Assembly: GCA_964653285.1 (NCBI GenBank)
Contig: CAZZEX010000103.1
Location: 1-17,902 of the forward strand
Direction of reading: 5' to 3'
From: CAZZEX01 sp964653285
GTDB lineage: Bacteria; Chloroflexota; Anaerolineae; B4-G1
Length of the DNA stretch: 17,902 bases
Shown here piece after piece: positions 5,916-12,721 of the stretch. The notes beneath the pieces were generated by a model. That model was not told the DNA's origin. It did not search any database and worked only from the letters and a program-made list of their open reading frames with translations. Numbering within the stretch: the first letter of the stretch is position 1; every line of letters starts with the position of its first letter. The position numbers and the translations under genes were made by a program.

Positions 5916-6014
5916 CTGGTTGCTGGATACTCGGTACTGGATGCCAGTGACTGGTTACTCGTTGTCGGCTGCTGGATGCGGGCCTTGGGCTTTGGAGTTT
6001 GGGCTTTGGGGCTT
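5916..6014. repeat. Compound heptamer tract spanning the wecA 3' end
   Basis: Nine degenerate 7-nt units run without a slip from 5916 to 5978: CTGGTTG, CTGGATA, CTCGGTA, CTGGATG, CCAGTGA, CTGGTTA, CTCGTTG, TCGGCTG, CTGGATG. One base later a second family begins: GGGCCTT, GGGCTTT, GGAGTTT, GGGCTTT, GGGGCTT (5980-6014). The tract crosses the stop codon of the wecA-like gene and supplies its last residues. The CTGGATA unit is the one that also flanks the phospholipase-like gene. Confidence 0.8.
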
Positions 6015-7010
6015 GAAGAACGGAGGACGCTCAACTCGCCACAGGCCATAGAGACCGACCAGGGCGACCAGGCCGCCGACAACGTAGCCCTCGAGTACAG
6101 AAGCCTGGGTGACGAAAGTAGCCAGCAGGCCCAGAATGAATGAGATAATGTAGAGGGTCAGAACTGCCTCACGTTGGGTCATCCCTGCTGCCACCAGGCG
6201 ATGTGAGATGTGATCTCGACCTGGGGTGGTGGCTGGATTCAGATGCCGTCGCAGGCGCGAGATAATGACCAGCGTGGTATCAAAAACAGGCAGCCCCATC
6301 ACCAGCACCGGCACCATCCAGGTAACGAAGGCAACGTTATCCGGGAAGCGTAGTTTGATGCCGATGGCGGCCAGGATAAAGCCGAGAAACAGCGCCCCCG
6401 AGTCCCCCATAAAGATGCTGGCCGGGTTGAGGTTGTAGAACAGAAAGCCCAGGCAGGCTCCCAACACGGCGACTGAGAGAGCGCCGACCAGAGATTGCCC
6501 GCTGAAGGAGCACATCAGGGCAAAGAAGGAGGCCGCAATGGCAGAAACCCCGCCAGCCAGACCATCCATGTTGTCGAGAAAGTTCACCGCGTTGGTGATA
6601 TACCCGACCCACAGCACTGTCGTGACCAAATTCAAGACCGGATGGTGAAACGTGCCGACGTAGATGCCGCTGGCGTACAGCAGTAGCGCCGCCAGCGTCT
6701 GACCGAGTATCTTGACCAGCGGGCGCAAGCCCCAGCGGTCGTCTATCAGTCCCATGAAGGAGACGCCTGTAGCGCCGACGAGGATGCTCCCAAACTGGGC
6801 AAAGTTGTAGCGCTCTCCCAGGGCAAGCGCAGCGGCAATGACGGCCAGATAGATAGCCACGCCTCCCATACGGGGAACAGGACGATGGTGGATTTTGCGC
6901 GCTTCGGGCCTGTCCATCACACCCATTCGTGGGGCCAGCCAGCGCGCTACAGGAGTAACCCCAATGGTCAGCACCAGTGCGCCAGCGAAGACGAGTATAT
7001 AGACGGTCAT
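5955..7010 (-). CDS. wecA: WecA/TagO-type polyprenyl-phosphate HexNAc-1-phosphate transferase
   Basis: A 351-residue integral membrane enzyme of the MraY/WecA superfamily with about ten hydrophobic segments. Motifs in order: RKIHHRPVPRMGG (38-50), GLIDD (87-91), NAVNFLDNMDGLAGG (140-154), IFMGDSGA (199-206), PVFDT (241-245) and GRDHISHR (264-271). The last favours the GlcNAc/WecA-TagO branch over MraY. It transfers HexNAc-1-phosphate from UDP-sugar to undecaprenyl phosphate at the inner face of the membrane, starting glycan synthesis. The ATG overlaps the stop of the O-antigen ligase gene by 4 nt (ATGA), so they are co-transcribed. The last 18 residues (PQSPNSKAQGPHPAADNE) come from the heptamer tract and are probably a non-conserved extension, so the original stop may have lain earlier. 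The class is strong; the sugar is unproven. Confidence 0.88.
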   Translation of the reverse strand: MTVYILVFAGALVLTIGVTPVARWLAPRMGVMDRPEARKIHHRPVPRMGGVAIYLAVIAAALALGERYNFAQFGSILVGATGVSFMGLIDDRWGLRPLVKILGQTLAALLLYASGIYVGTFHHPVLNLVTTVLWVGYITNAVNFLDNMDGLAGGVSAIAASFFALMCSFSGQSLVGALSVAVLGACLGFLFYNLNPASIFMGDSGALFLGFILAAIGIKLRFPDNVAFVTWMVPVLVMGLPVFDTTLVIISRLRRHLNPATTPGRDHISHRLVAAGMTQREAVLTLYIISFILGLLATFVTQASVLEGYVVGGLVALVGLYGLWRVERPPFFKPQSPNSKAQGPHPAADNE

Positions 7011-10000
7011 GGTTGTGGTGTTTCCAATGCCTGAAGTTGTGTGATCAAATCCTGTAACGCGGCTTGTTGATCTTCGGGGGCCAGTTGCAGAGCGGTGCTG
7101 GCATGCACGAGCGCCTGCTCCTGCTGGCCGACCTGGCTATACAGCCGCGCCAGTACGTGATGTACGTTCCAGATGTCGTCGGCGTCTGGCTCTAACTCCA
7201 AGACTTGCGTGAGTGCGCTGATGGCGTCCTCCCACCGCTGCATTGCGATGTACGTGTCCCCCAGCACCCTCCAGAATTGCGGGGCATGGGGCTCGAGTCT
7301 GAGTGCTTCCTCGTAGCAATGGACCGCCTCTTCCAGGTTGTCGAACTGGCGGTACGTCTCCCCCAGCGCTCCCCAGACTTGCGGGACATTGGGTTTGAGT
7401 TCGAGTGCTTCCTCGTAGCAATGGATCGCTTCATCCAGGTTACCTGATGCGCGGTTCACGTCGCCGCACACCAACCAGGTTTGATCAAACTCTGGGTCAA
7501 CTTCCAGAGAATGTTGAAGCGTATGCTCATAACCTGCAACGTCACTCAGGCCGTAATATAGGAGCATAGCCCACTCGTTCCAGAGGATGGCGTTTTGAGG
7601 GCTAAGCGAGGTCGCGATGGCGTAATTGTCCGAAGAACGCTGCAGCATATAGTAGCGTGTCCCGTCATCAGAGGCAAAGTCGGCCCAACGGCGATACATG
7701 CGGGCCAGGTTGGCGCTGTGGTCGGTGTTGAGTGGGTTGATCTCGCGGGCCTGGGTCAGCGTCTGTTCCGTTTCACGCAGCACCACGTCTCGCACGGCGG
7801 GATCCTCGAGGGCTGAGGTATACTCCAAGTAGGCGCGACCCAGATACAGGTAATAGAAGTCCTCCCTGGGGGCCAGTTCAATCGCGTGCTTGTAGTGTTC
7901 AATGGCCACCAGCCACTGACCTTGTCGATCATAGGGATCGGCCTGCTTGTAGACGATGTCGGCCTGGATAGGCCTAAGGTTGGTCACGACAGCGATGGCA
8001 ATGACGAGCACGAGCAGCACGACCAGGGCCAGCGCGCCCCAGGGACAGGCAACCTGATGGGGCAGTCGCTGCGTCCCCAGGAGGAACGCCACACCACCGG
8101 CAATCAGCACGAAGACAATGAAACCATAATAGCAGGTCAAGAGGCTGGCGACGTGGTCAGCGATACCAACCACATCCTCCAGGGTCTGGGCCTGGACGTG
8201 CATCAACGAAGCCTGGCGGCCGGCCAGTACCAGAGCGAACCCAAACCCCACCGTCAGCGAGATCAGCAGGTACAAGACTATCGCCAGAGTCCCGTCGCCC
8301 TTGCGTTCACGAAACGCTCCGCTCTTGGCCATTTCAGAGATGAAGACGACCGCGCTCATCAACCAGGTGAGGATGAAGATCATCAGTGCGCCGTAGGAGG
8401 CGCGGCTCTCCTGCGCCGGCAGGATGGTGAGTGCGCGCCAGATGATGACCAGGGGCTGAGAAAGACGCTCCGCGTTGGTGATGAAGTCGAAGGCCAGCGT
8501 GCCCAAGATGAAGCCGCCCACAGTCGCTACAGCCAGTGTAGGCCCCAGCCAGGCGAGCAGAGTGGGTTTGGCAGGGGTTGGCGGGACAACCTTGCGGCGC
8601 TTCCTGCGCCTCTTGCCTAATTGATTCCTCCCTCCTGCCTCCTGCCTCCTGCCCCCTGCCTCCTGCCCACTGCCCCTGGCCCCTTGTCCCTGCGGCTCCA
8701 CCTCGCGTTCGCGGATCAGGTTCTGCCCCGCCACGACGAGCACCCCGGCGTAGGCCCAGAAGGTGGTGCGCGTCGAGGCGATGGCGATGCCGAAGTTGAT
8801 CTCGACGAAATGAGCCACCACAGCAGCGACGAGAGAGATAAGGAGAAAATGATGGGGGTGCAATGGTGGCAACGCAGCCTCGTTCGATCTGAGGAGATGG
8901 ACTGCAGAGATGACAGCCATAATCGCCAGATAAATCCCCAACCCGGAGACAATGCCCAGAGTGAGGGCAGCGCCGAAGAAATGCAACCCCTGCCACCACC
9001 AGAAGAATGCGACGCTGGATGCTGACAGGCCAGCCACGAGCCCGAACAGCAGATTTCGCTGCCTTTGACCGTTCACCAACCCAAGCCATTTGAAGCCGCA
9101 GTAGAACACGCTAACAAAGAGCCATAGGTACGCGATCAGGCCCAGCAGGCCCGTGACGGCCAGCGAATCCAGTGTCTCGTCGTGGGAACGGTCCGGCGAG
9201 GCGGTACGCGATTCGTAGTGCCCCAGCAACGGGGGATAGAAGCGGTTGTAGGCCACGTAGGTGGACTCAGGGCCGTAGCCGACCAGCGGTCTGAGGACGT
9301 TGAGCGGATCGGGGTGGCCGTCGGGGTATTGGATCGGCTCGTGGGGGGAGATCAGATCCACCATGCCCTCCCAGATCAGCGCCCGCACCTTCCCTGTACC
9401 GTGCTCGAAATCGAACACCTCACCGAGACGCCCCAGCCAGGGTGCGTGCTGGAGGGATTGCAGGGGGCTGCCGGGGATGTTGACGATGACCAGAAAGCCC
9501 ACTACCAGCACGGTGGCAGTGACGATAGCCAGCGCCAATGCAGCCCCCCATTTGGTGCGCGACGACAAGGCCAGCAGAAGGAACAGGAAAAAGAATGCGG
9601 CGATGAGCCCTAGCAGCGGGCCACGGCTCTGCGCGTACCAGATGGCGATCAAATCAACGGCGGCGATGAAGATGTAGCCCGCCGCGCGCGGGATGTCGGC
9701 CCAGTCAGATTGCTCCTCGGTCAGGATGGCCTTGAAACTCTCCGCTATGCGCCCCACGGTGAGTGGGAAAACCATAATGAGGTAGGCGGCGACGAAGATG
9801 GGGTTGCCCATGTTGGAGGCCACTCGCCGGGTCACATCCCCGCCCCAGGGTAGTGGATCCAGCCTGTTGTGCTGGACGAGGCCGTAGAGGGCAATAGGGA
9901 GGCTGTTGAGGATAATGACTGTGATCAAACGGTCAAGTTGAGCGCGTGTGCGCAGTCTCTGCAGGATGACGAGGAATACCACGACGTAGGCCAGCGTCGT

Positions 10001-10345
10001 GTACGTACCTTGCAGACGCTGGTATGAGCCCAACAGGCTGACCCGGAAGGTGACGGATAGGATGGTGCTGAGGAGATAGACTACGACCGTGAAGAGGGTG
10101 GGGAACACCAACGGCGTGCGCCAGGTGAACCTAACCTCGCACTGGCCGCTAGTGCGTTCCTCAATCAACTTGACTACCCAGACGGCAGCCATGATGACGG
10201 CAACAGTACGCAGGGTGGTCAACTTGTCCGGCTCGAAGACTCGACTAGAATAGACGTCAAAAAGGAGCGGGGTGATAATCACCGCCAGGAGCCAGCCCAT
10301 CTCCAGGACCTTATCACAGAACACACCGAGTTTGGTTGAATTCAT
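7007..10345 (-). CDS. O-antigen ligase/polymerase-like membrane protein with C-terminal TPRs
   Basis: A 1112-residue protein. Residues about 15-545 are a polytopic Wzy_C/O-antigen ligase-like region. They include the SLLGSYQRLQGTYTT and GNPIFVAAYLIMVFPL stretches and a long periplasmic loop (about 352-392) with GYGPESTY and SHDETLD, where ligases carry a catalytic histidine. A Gln/Gly/Arg linker encoded by a heptamer repeat follows (about 550-574), then KRRRKRRK. A second membrane block spans about 590-790. The C-terminal 310 residues are TPR-like: one repeat near 808-840, then at least three consecutive 34-residue units between about 960 and 1070. It probably joins or polymerises lipid-linked glycan at the outer face, with the TPRs binding partners. 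The ATG at 10345 follows the epimerase stop by 2 nt. An in-frame extension to 10381 overlaps that gene and is disfavoured. The donor and acceptor are unknown. Confidence 0.83.
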   Translation of the reverse strand: MNSTKLGVFCDKVLEMGWLLAVIITPLLFDVYSSRVFEPDKLTTLRTVAVIMAAVWVVKLIEERTSGQCEVRFTWRTPLVFPTLFTVVVYLLSTILSVTFRVSLLGSYQRLQGTYTTLAYVVVFLVILQRLRTRAQLDRLITVIILNSLPIALYGLVQHNRLDPLPWGGDVTRRVASNMGNPIFVAAYLIMVFPLTVGRIAESFKAILTEEQSDWADIPRAAGYIFIAAVDLIAIWYAQSRGPLLGLIAAFFFLFLLLALSSRTKWGAALALAIVTATVLVVGFLVIVNIPGSPLQSLQHAPWLGRLGEVFDFEHGTGKVRALIWEGMVDLISPHEPIQYPDGHPDPLNVLRPLVGYGPESTYVAYNRFYPPLLGHYESRTASPDRSHDETLDSLAVTGLLGLIAYLWLFVSVFYCGFKWLGLVNGQRQRNLLFGLVAGLSASSVAFFWWWQGLHFFGAALTLGIVSGLGIYLAIMAVISAVHLLRSNEAALPPLHPHHFLLISLVAAVVAHFVEINFGIAIASTRTTFWAYAGVLVVAGQNLIREREVEPQGQGARGSGQEAGGRRQEAGGRNQLGKRRRKRRKVVPPTPAKPTLLAWLGPTLAVATVGGFILGTLAFDFITNAERLSQPLVIIWRALTILPAQESRASYGALMIFILTWLMSAVVFISEMAKSGAFRERKGDGTLAIVLYLLISLTVGFGFALVLAGRQASLMHVQAQTLEDVVGIADHVASLLTCYYGFIVFVLIAGGVAFLLGTQRLPHQVACPWGALALVVLLVLVIAIAVVTNLRPIQADIVYKQADPYDRQGQWLVAIEHYKHAIELAPREDFYYLYLGRAYLEYTSALEDPAVRDVVLRETEQTLTQAREINPLNTDHSANLARMYRRWADFASDDGTRYYMLQRSSDNYAIATSLSPQNAILWNEWAMLLYYGLSDVAGYEHTLQHSLEVDPEFDQTWLVCGDVNRASGNLDEAIHCYEEALELKPNVPQVWGALGETYRQFDNLEEAVHCYEEALRLEPHAPQFWRVLGDTYIAMQRWEDAISALTQVLELEPDADDIWNVHHVLARLYSQVGQQEQALVHASTALQLAPEDQQAALQDLITQLQALETPQP
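7301..7425. repeat. 102-bp spaced near-identical repeats in TPR coding region
   Basis: GAGTGCTTCCTCGTAGCAAT occurs at 7301 and again at 7403, followed by the same pattern ATGGA(C/T)CGC. The 102-bp offset equals one 34-residue TPR unit, encoding AIHCYEEALEL and AVHCYEEALRL. Near-identity at silent sites suggests recent duplication or gene conversion of TPR units. Confidence 0.7.
8624..8693. repeat. CCTCCTG heptamer tract inside the O-antigen ligase gene
   Basis: Ten consecutive 7-nt units, beginning ATTCCTC then CCTCCTG three times, CCCCCTG, CCTCCTG, CCCACTG, CCCCTGG, CCCCTTG and TCCCTGC. Because 7 is not a multiple of 3, the product cycles every 21 nt and gives the repeated heptapeptide QEAGGRR. 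The tract keeps the reading frame open between the two membrane blocks. Confidence 0.85.
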
Positions 10346-10347
10346 TT

Positions 10348-11325
10348 CTACCAGTCCACCATCTCCCGATCTCGAAACCACTCCAGCGTCCGCTGCGCTC
10401 CCTCTTCGAGAGACGTCCGGGCCTCGAACCCCAGCACCTCTCGAGCACGACTCACGTCAGGCACACGGCGACGGGTCTCCTCAAAGTGGGGCCCGTAGGC
10501 AGAGAGGTAGGGCACGTGAACGATCTCTGAACAGGAGCCGGTCAATTGCCGGATCAACTGTGCCAGTTCATTAACGCTGGTCTCTCGGTCTGAGCCGATG
10601 TTGAAGACCCGCCCAGCCGCCTCCCGGACCGTGGCGGCCCGGATGGTGCCTTCCACGGCGTCGGCTATGTAGGTGAAGCAGCGAGTCTGTTCACCGTCGT
10701 CGTACACTGTCAATGGCTCGCCTCGCAGCGCCTGAGTGATGAACTTGGCGATGACGCTGCCATATCCTTTGGGGTCGAGCCGGGGGCCATGGACGTTGAA
10801 GTAGCGGACGACGGTGACCGGCAATCCTTTCTTCGCGTAGGCCAGTGCGAAATATTCATCAATCGCCTTGGCGTCAGAGTAGGACCAGCGGCCCACGGTG
10901 GTGGGGCCGAGCAGCCGGTCACCATCCTCCTGCAAGGGGATCACGGTGGACTTGCCGTAGATTTCGGAACTGGAGGCGATGACCGTTCTCACCCAATACT
11001 TGAACGCCAGTTCCAGGACATTCTCAGTCCCCCGGACGTTGGTGACGATAGCGCTCAGAGGGTCCTCCACCACGTACTTGACCCCTACCACGGCCGCCAG
11101 GTGGTATATTAGGTCGGCCTGGCGGACGAGCCGCTCCAGCGTGCTCACGTTAAGGATCGAGTCGTTGACGAAGTGGAAGCAATCGCTTTCCAGGTGATGC
11201 TCAATGTTGCTGGCCTTGCCTATAGACAGGTTGTCCATAACGGTGATCTCGTGGCCCTGCTTCATCAGGGCGTCCACCAGGTTAGAGCCGATGAAGCCAG
11301 CACCGCCAGTGATGAAAATTCTCAT
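10348..11325 (-). CDS. NAD-dependent sugar-nucleotide epimerase/dehydratase (extended SDR)
   Basis: A 325-residue extended short-chain dehydrogenase. TGGAGFIG at 6-13 is the Rossmann NAD loop, and D31 at the end of the second strand marks NAD rather than NADP. ASSSEIYG (117-124) and Y149-x3-K153 (YSDAK) are the catalytic Ser, Tyr and Lys. RYFNVHGPR (174-182) and FTYIADAVEG in the C-terminal half are substrate-side motifs of the GalE/UDP-glucuronate-decarboxylase-like group. It probably converts a UDP- or dTDP-sugar for the glycan made by this locus; the exact reaction cannot be read from sequence. It is followed after 2 nt by the O-antigen ligase gene, so the two share a transcript. Its ATG overlaps the TGA of the HEPN remnant upstream. 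No strong Shine-Dalgarno is visible. Confidence 0.85.
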   Translation of the reverse strand: MRIFITGGAGFIGSNLVDALMKQGHEITVMDNLSIGKASNIEHHLESDCFHFVNDSILNVSTLERLVRQADLIYHLAAVVGVKYVVEDPLSAIVTNVRGTENVLELAFKYWVRTVIASSSEIYGKSTVIPLQEDGDRLLGPTTVGRWSYSDAKAIDEYFALAYAKKGLPVTVVRYFNVHGPRLDPKGYGSVIAKFITQALRGEPLTVYDDGEQTRCFTYIADAVEGTIRAATVREAAGRVFNIGSDRETSVNELAQLIRQLTGSCSEIVHVPYLSAYGPHFEETRRRVPDVSRAREVLGFEARTSLEEGAQRTLEWFRDREMVDW

Positions 11326-11576
11326 GGTTTAGATCCTATTGGTAGTTTAGCGACGCCCGTGGCTCTGACGCGACGGGCGATACTCACCGCTTCCTGGGCT
11401 TCAGCAGCGCCGCCGGATTCAAAAGCGATGTCGCCAGGATAGCGACCTTTCTATTCCTTCGTACTATCGGCGTGTAGCAAGTGCGTCACTGCTTCCAGCA
11501 CTTGGCGGGCACTGTTCAGTGCTTGGTCCGCCTGGTCCGAGGTGTACACAGCGTATCTTACACCAAACGGGTGAAA
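11322..11576 (-). pseudogene. Decayed HEPN-domain remnants, two tandem C-terminal pieces
   Basis: The gap between the epimerase and GT4 genes is not empty. Reading the minus strand, one frame gives FGVRYAVYTSDQADQALNSA and then RQVLEAVTHLLHADSTKE, up to a TAG at 11453. The same frame continues with GRYPGDIAFESGGAAEAQEA and VSIARRVRATGVAKL, to a TGA overlapping the epimerase ATG. Both halves resemble the last helix of HEPN proteins (RYPxD, then an Ala-rich helix). HEPN proteins are often toxins paired with MNT nucleotidyltransferases. The N-terminal helices with the RxxxxH nuclease motif are missing and there is no proper start codon, so a functional protein is unlikely. The family call rests on this short signature only. 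Confidence 0.45.
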
Positions 11577-11578
11577 AA

Positions 11579-12721
11579 TCAAGCGGCCAGCACCCTTTCG
11601 TACACCGCCTGCACGCGGGCGATCATCTGCTCTGTAGTGAACTCCGCCTCCACTCGTGCACGGGCGGCATGGCCCATAGCCACCTGGCGCCGGGGATCGT
11701 CCAGGAGTGCCCGGATAGCATCGGCCAGCGCCTGGGTGTCACGGGGGGGGATTACCAGCCCGGTAATGCCGTCCTGCACCACCCAGGAGGTGCCGCTCCC
11801 CACCTCGGTGGTGATGCAGGGGAGACCCGAGGCCATCGCCTCCAGGAGAACAGTGCCGAAGGCCTCGGCGCGGGCGCTGGCTGGCAACACGAAGATGCCG
11901 GCAGCACGATAATAGCCGGGCAGGTGCTCGCCAGGAACTTCGCCGGTGAACGTCACGCGATCTTGCAGACCCAGCACATCGGTCAGCCGCTCCCATTTCT
12001 CCCTCATCGGCCCGTCGCCCACGATGAACAACTGGACGTCAGGCAGGAGAGAGAGGGCGCGGAGCAAAGTGTCCAGCCCTTTGTAGTAACGCAAACGGCC
12101 CACGAAGAGGAGATTCAGGCGGTCGGTGGGAAAGAAACCGGGTTTTTCAGAAAAAACCCGGTTTCTGGCCTCTGTCCTGGGCCGGTCGGCTGGCGGAGTG
12201 AAGCGGGCAGCGTCTACCCCCAGGGGAACGACGACGCATTTCTCCCGCACCGGCCGCAGCCAGGGAGAGGTCTCAATATAACAAGGGCTGGTGGCGATAA
12301 TGCGGTCGGCGGCGCGGAGGACACGGCGGAGGAACGGGCCGTAGAGGCGAAGCCACCCTCGCTGGCGTACCACGTCAGAATGGTGGGTGATGACCGTGGC
12401 CCGCGCCCGGCCCAGCAGCCAGTTGGCGGCCTCGCCCAGGGGATAGGGAGAGTGGACGTGGACGACGTCTGGGCGCAGGCGGGCCAGGGCGACCGGCTGG
12501 CTAAGACTCAGGGGCATTGAGGCGGCAGTTGCCAGCCGCCCAGTCTTGATGACCTTGACTCCGTTCAGGATCTCTACACGGGTGCGATAGCCGGGATCAC
12601 AGACCAGGACAGTGACCTGGTGCCCGGCAGCGGCCTGGGTTTCGGCCAGGACTTCGATGTGATTCTCGATCCCTCCTAGAACAGGGAAGTAATCCTTGTA
12701 TATGTGTAGGATCTTCATCAT
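11579..12721 (-). CDS. GT4-family glycosyltransferase
   Basis: A 380-residue GT-B glycosyltransferase. The N-terminal domain opens MMKILHIYKDYFPVLGGIEN with the GGIE donor/acceptor loop (16-19) and has VVHVHSP (86-92). The C-terminal domain has NLLFVGRLRYYKGLD (203-217), FIVGDGPMR and the EX7E motif E286...E294 (EAFGTVLLE), typical of retaining GT4 enzymes using UDP- or GDP-sugars. It probably adds a sugar to the lipid-linked glycan on the cytoplasmic side. Residues 186-197 (NRVFSEKPGFFP), in the linker between the two domains, come from a perfect palindrome and look like an insertion relative to the family. Start: ATG at 12721 directly after the upstream TGA, with a second ATG at 12718 equally possible. 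Family strong, linkage unknown. Confidence 0.88.
   Translation of the reverse strand: MMKILHIYKDYFPVLGGIENHIEVLAETQAAAGHQVTVLVCDPGYRTRVEILNGVKVIKTGRLATAASMPLSLSQPVALARLRPDVVHVHSPYPLGEAANWLLGRARATVITHHSDVVRQRGWLRLYGPFLRRVLRAADRIIATSPCYIETSPWLRPVREKCVVVPLGVDAARFTPPADRPRTEARNRVFSEKPGFFPTDRLNLLFVGRLRYYKGLDTLLRALSLLPDVQLFIVGDGPMREKWERLTDVLGLQDRVTFTGEVPGEHLPGYYRAAGIFVLPASARAEAFGTVLLEAMASGLPCITTEVGSGTSWVVQDGITGLVIPPRDTQALADAIRALLDDPRRQVAMGHAARARVEAEFTTEQMIARVQAVYERVLAA
12133..12166. repeat. Perfect 34-bp palindrome within the GT4 gene
   Basis: AGAAACCGGGTTTTT (12133-12147), loop CAGA, then AAAAACCCGGTTTCT (12152-12166): a 15-bp perfect stem. I recall near-identical AGAAACCGGGTTT palindromes as dispersed short repeats in some cyanobacterial and Chloroflexota genomes. 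Here the palindrome sits in frame at the inter-domain linker. Confidence 0.85.

Noticed and set aside
7886..8620. 244-codon plus-strand frame opposite the O-antigen ligase gene
   Set aside because: It is rich in Gln, Asp, His and Arg from antisense membrane codons and has no recognisable domain. The minus-strand protein is clearly real.
11454..11576. Functional small HEPN toxin
   Set aside because: There is no start codon apart from a TTG overlapping the GT4 stop, and the helices that carry the catalytic RxxxxH motif are missing.
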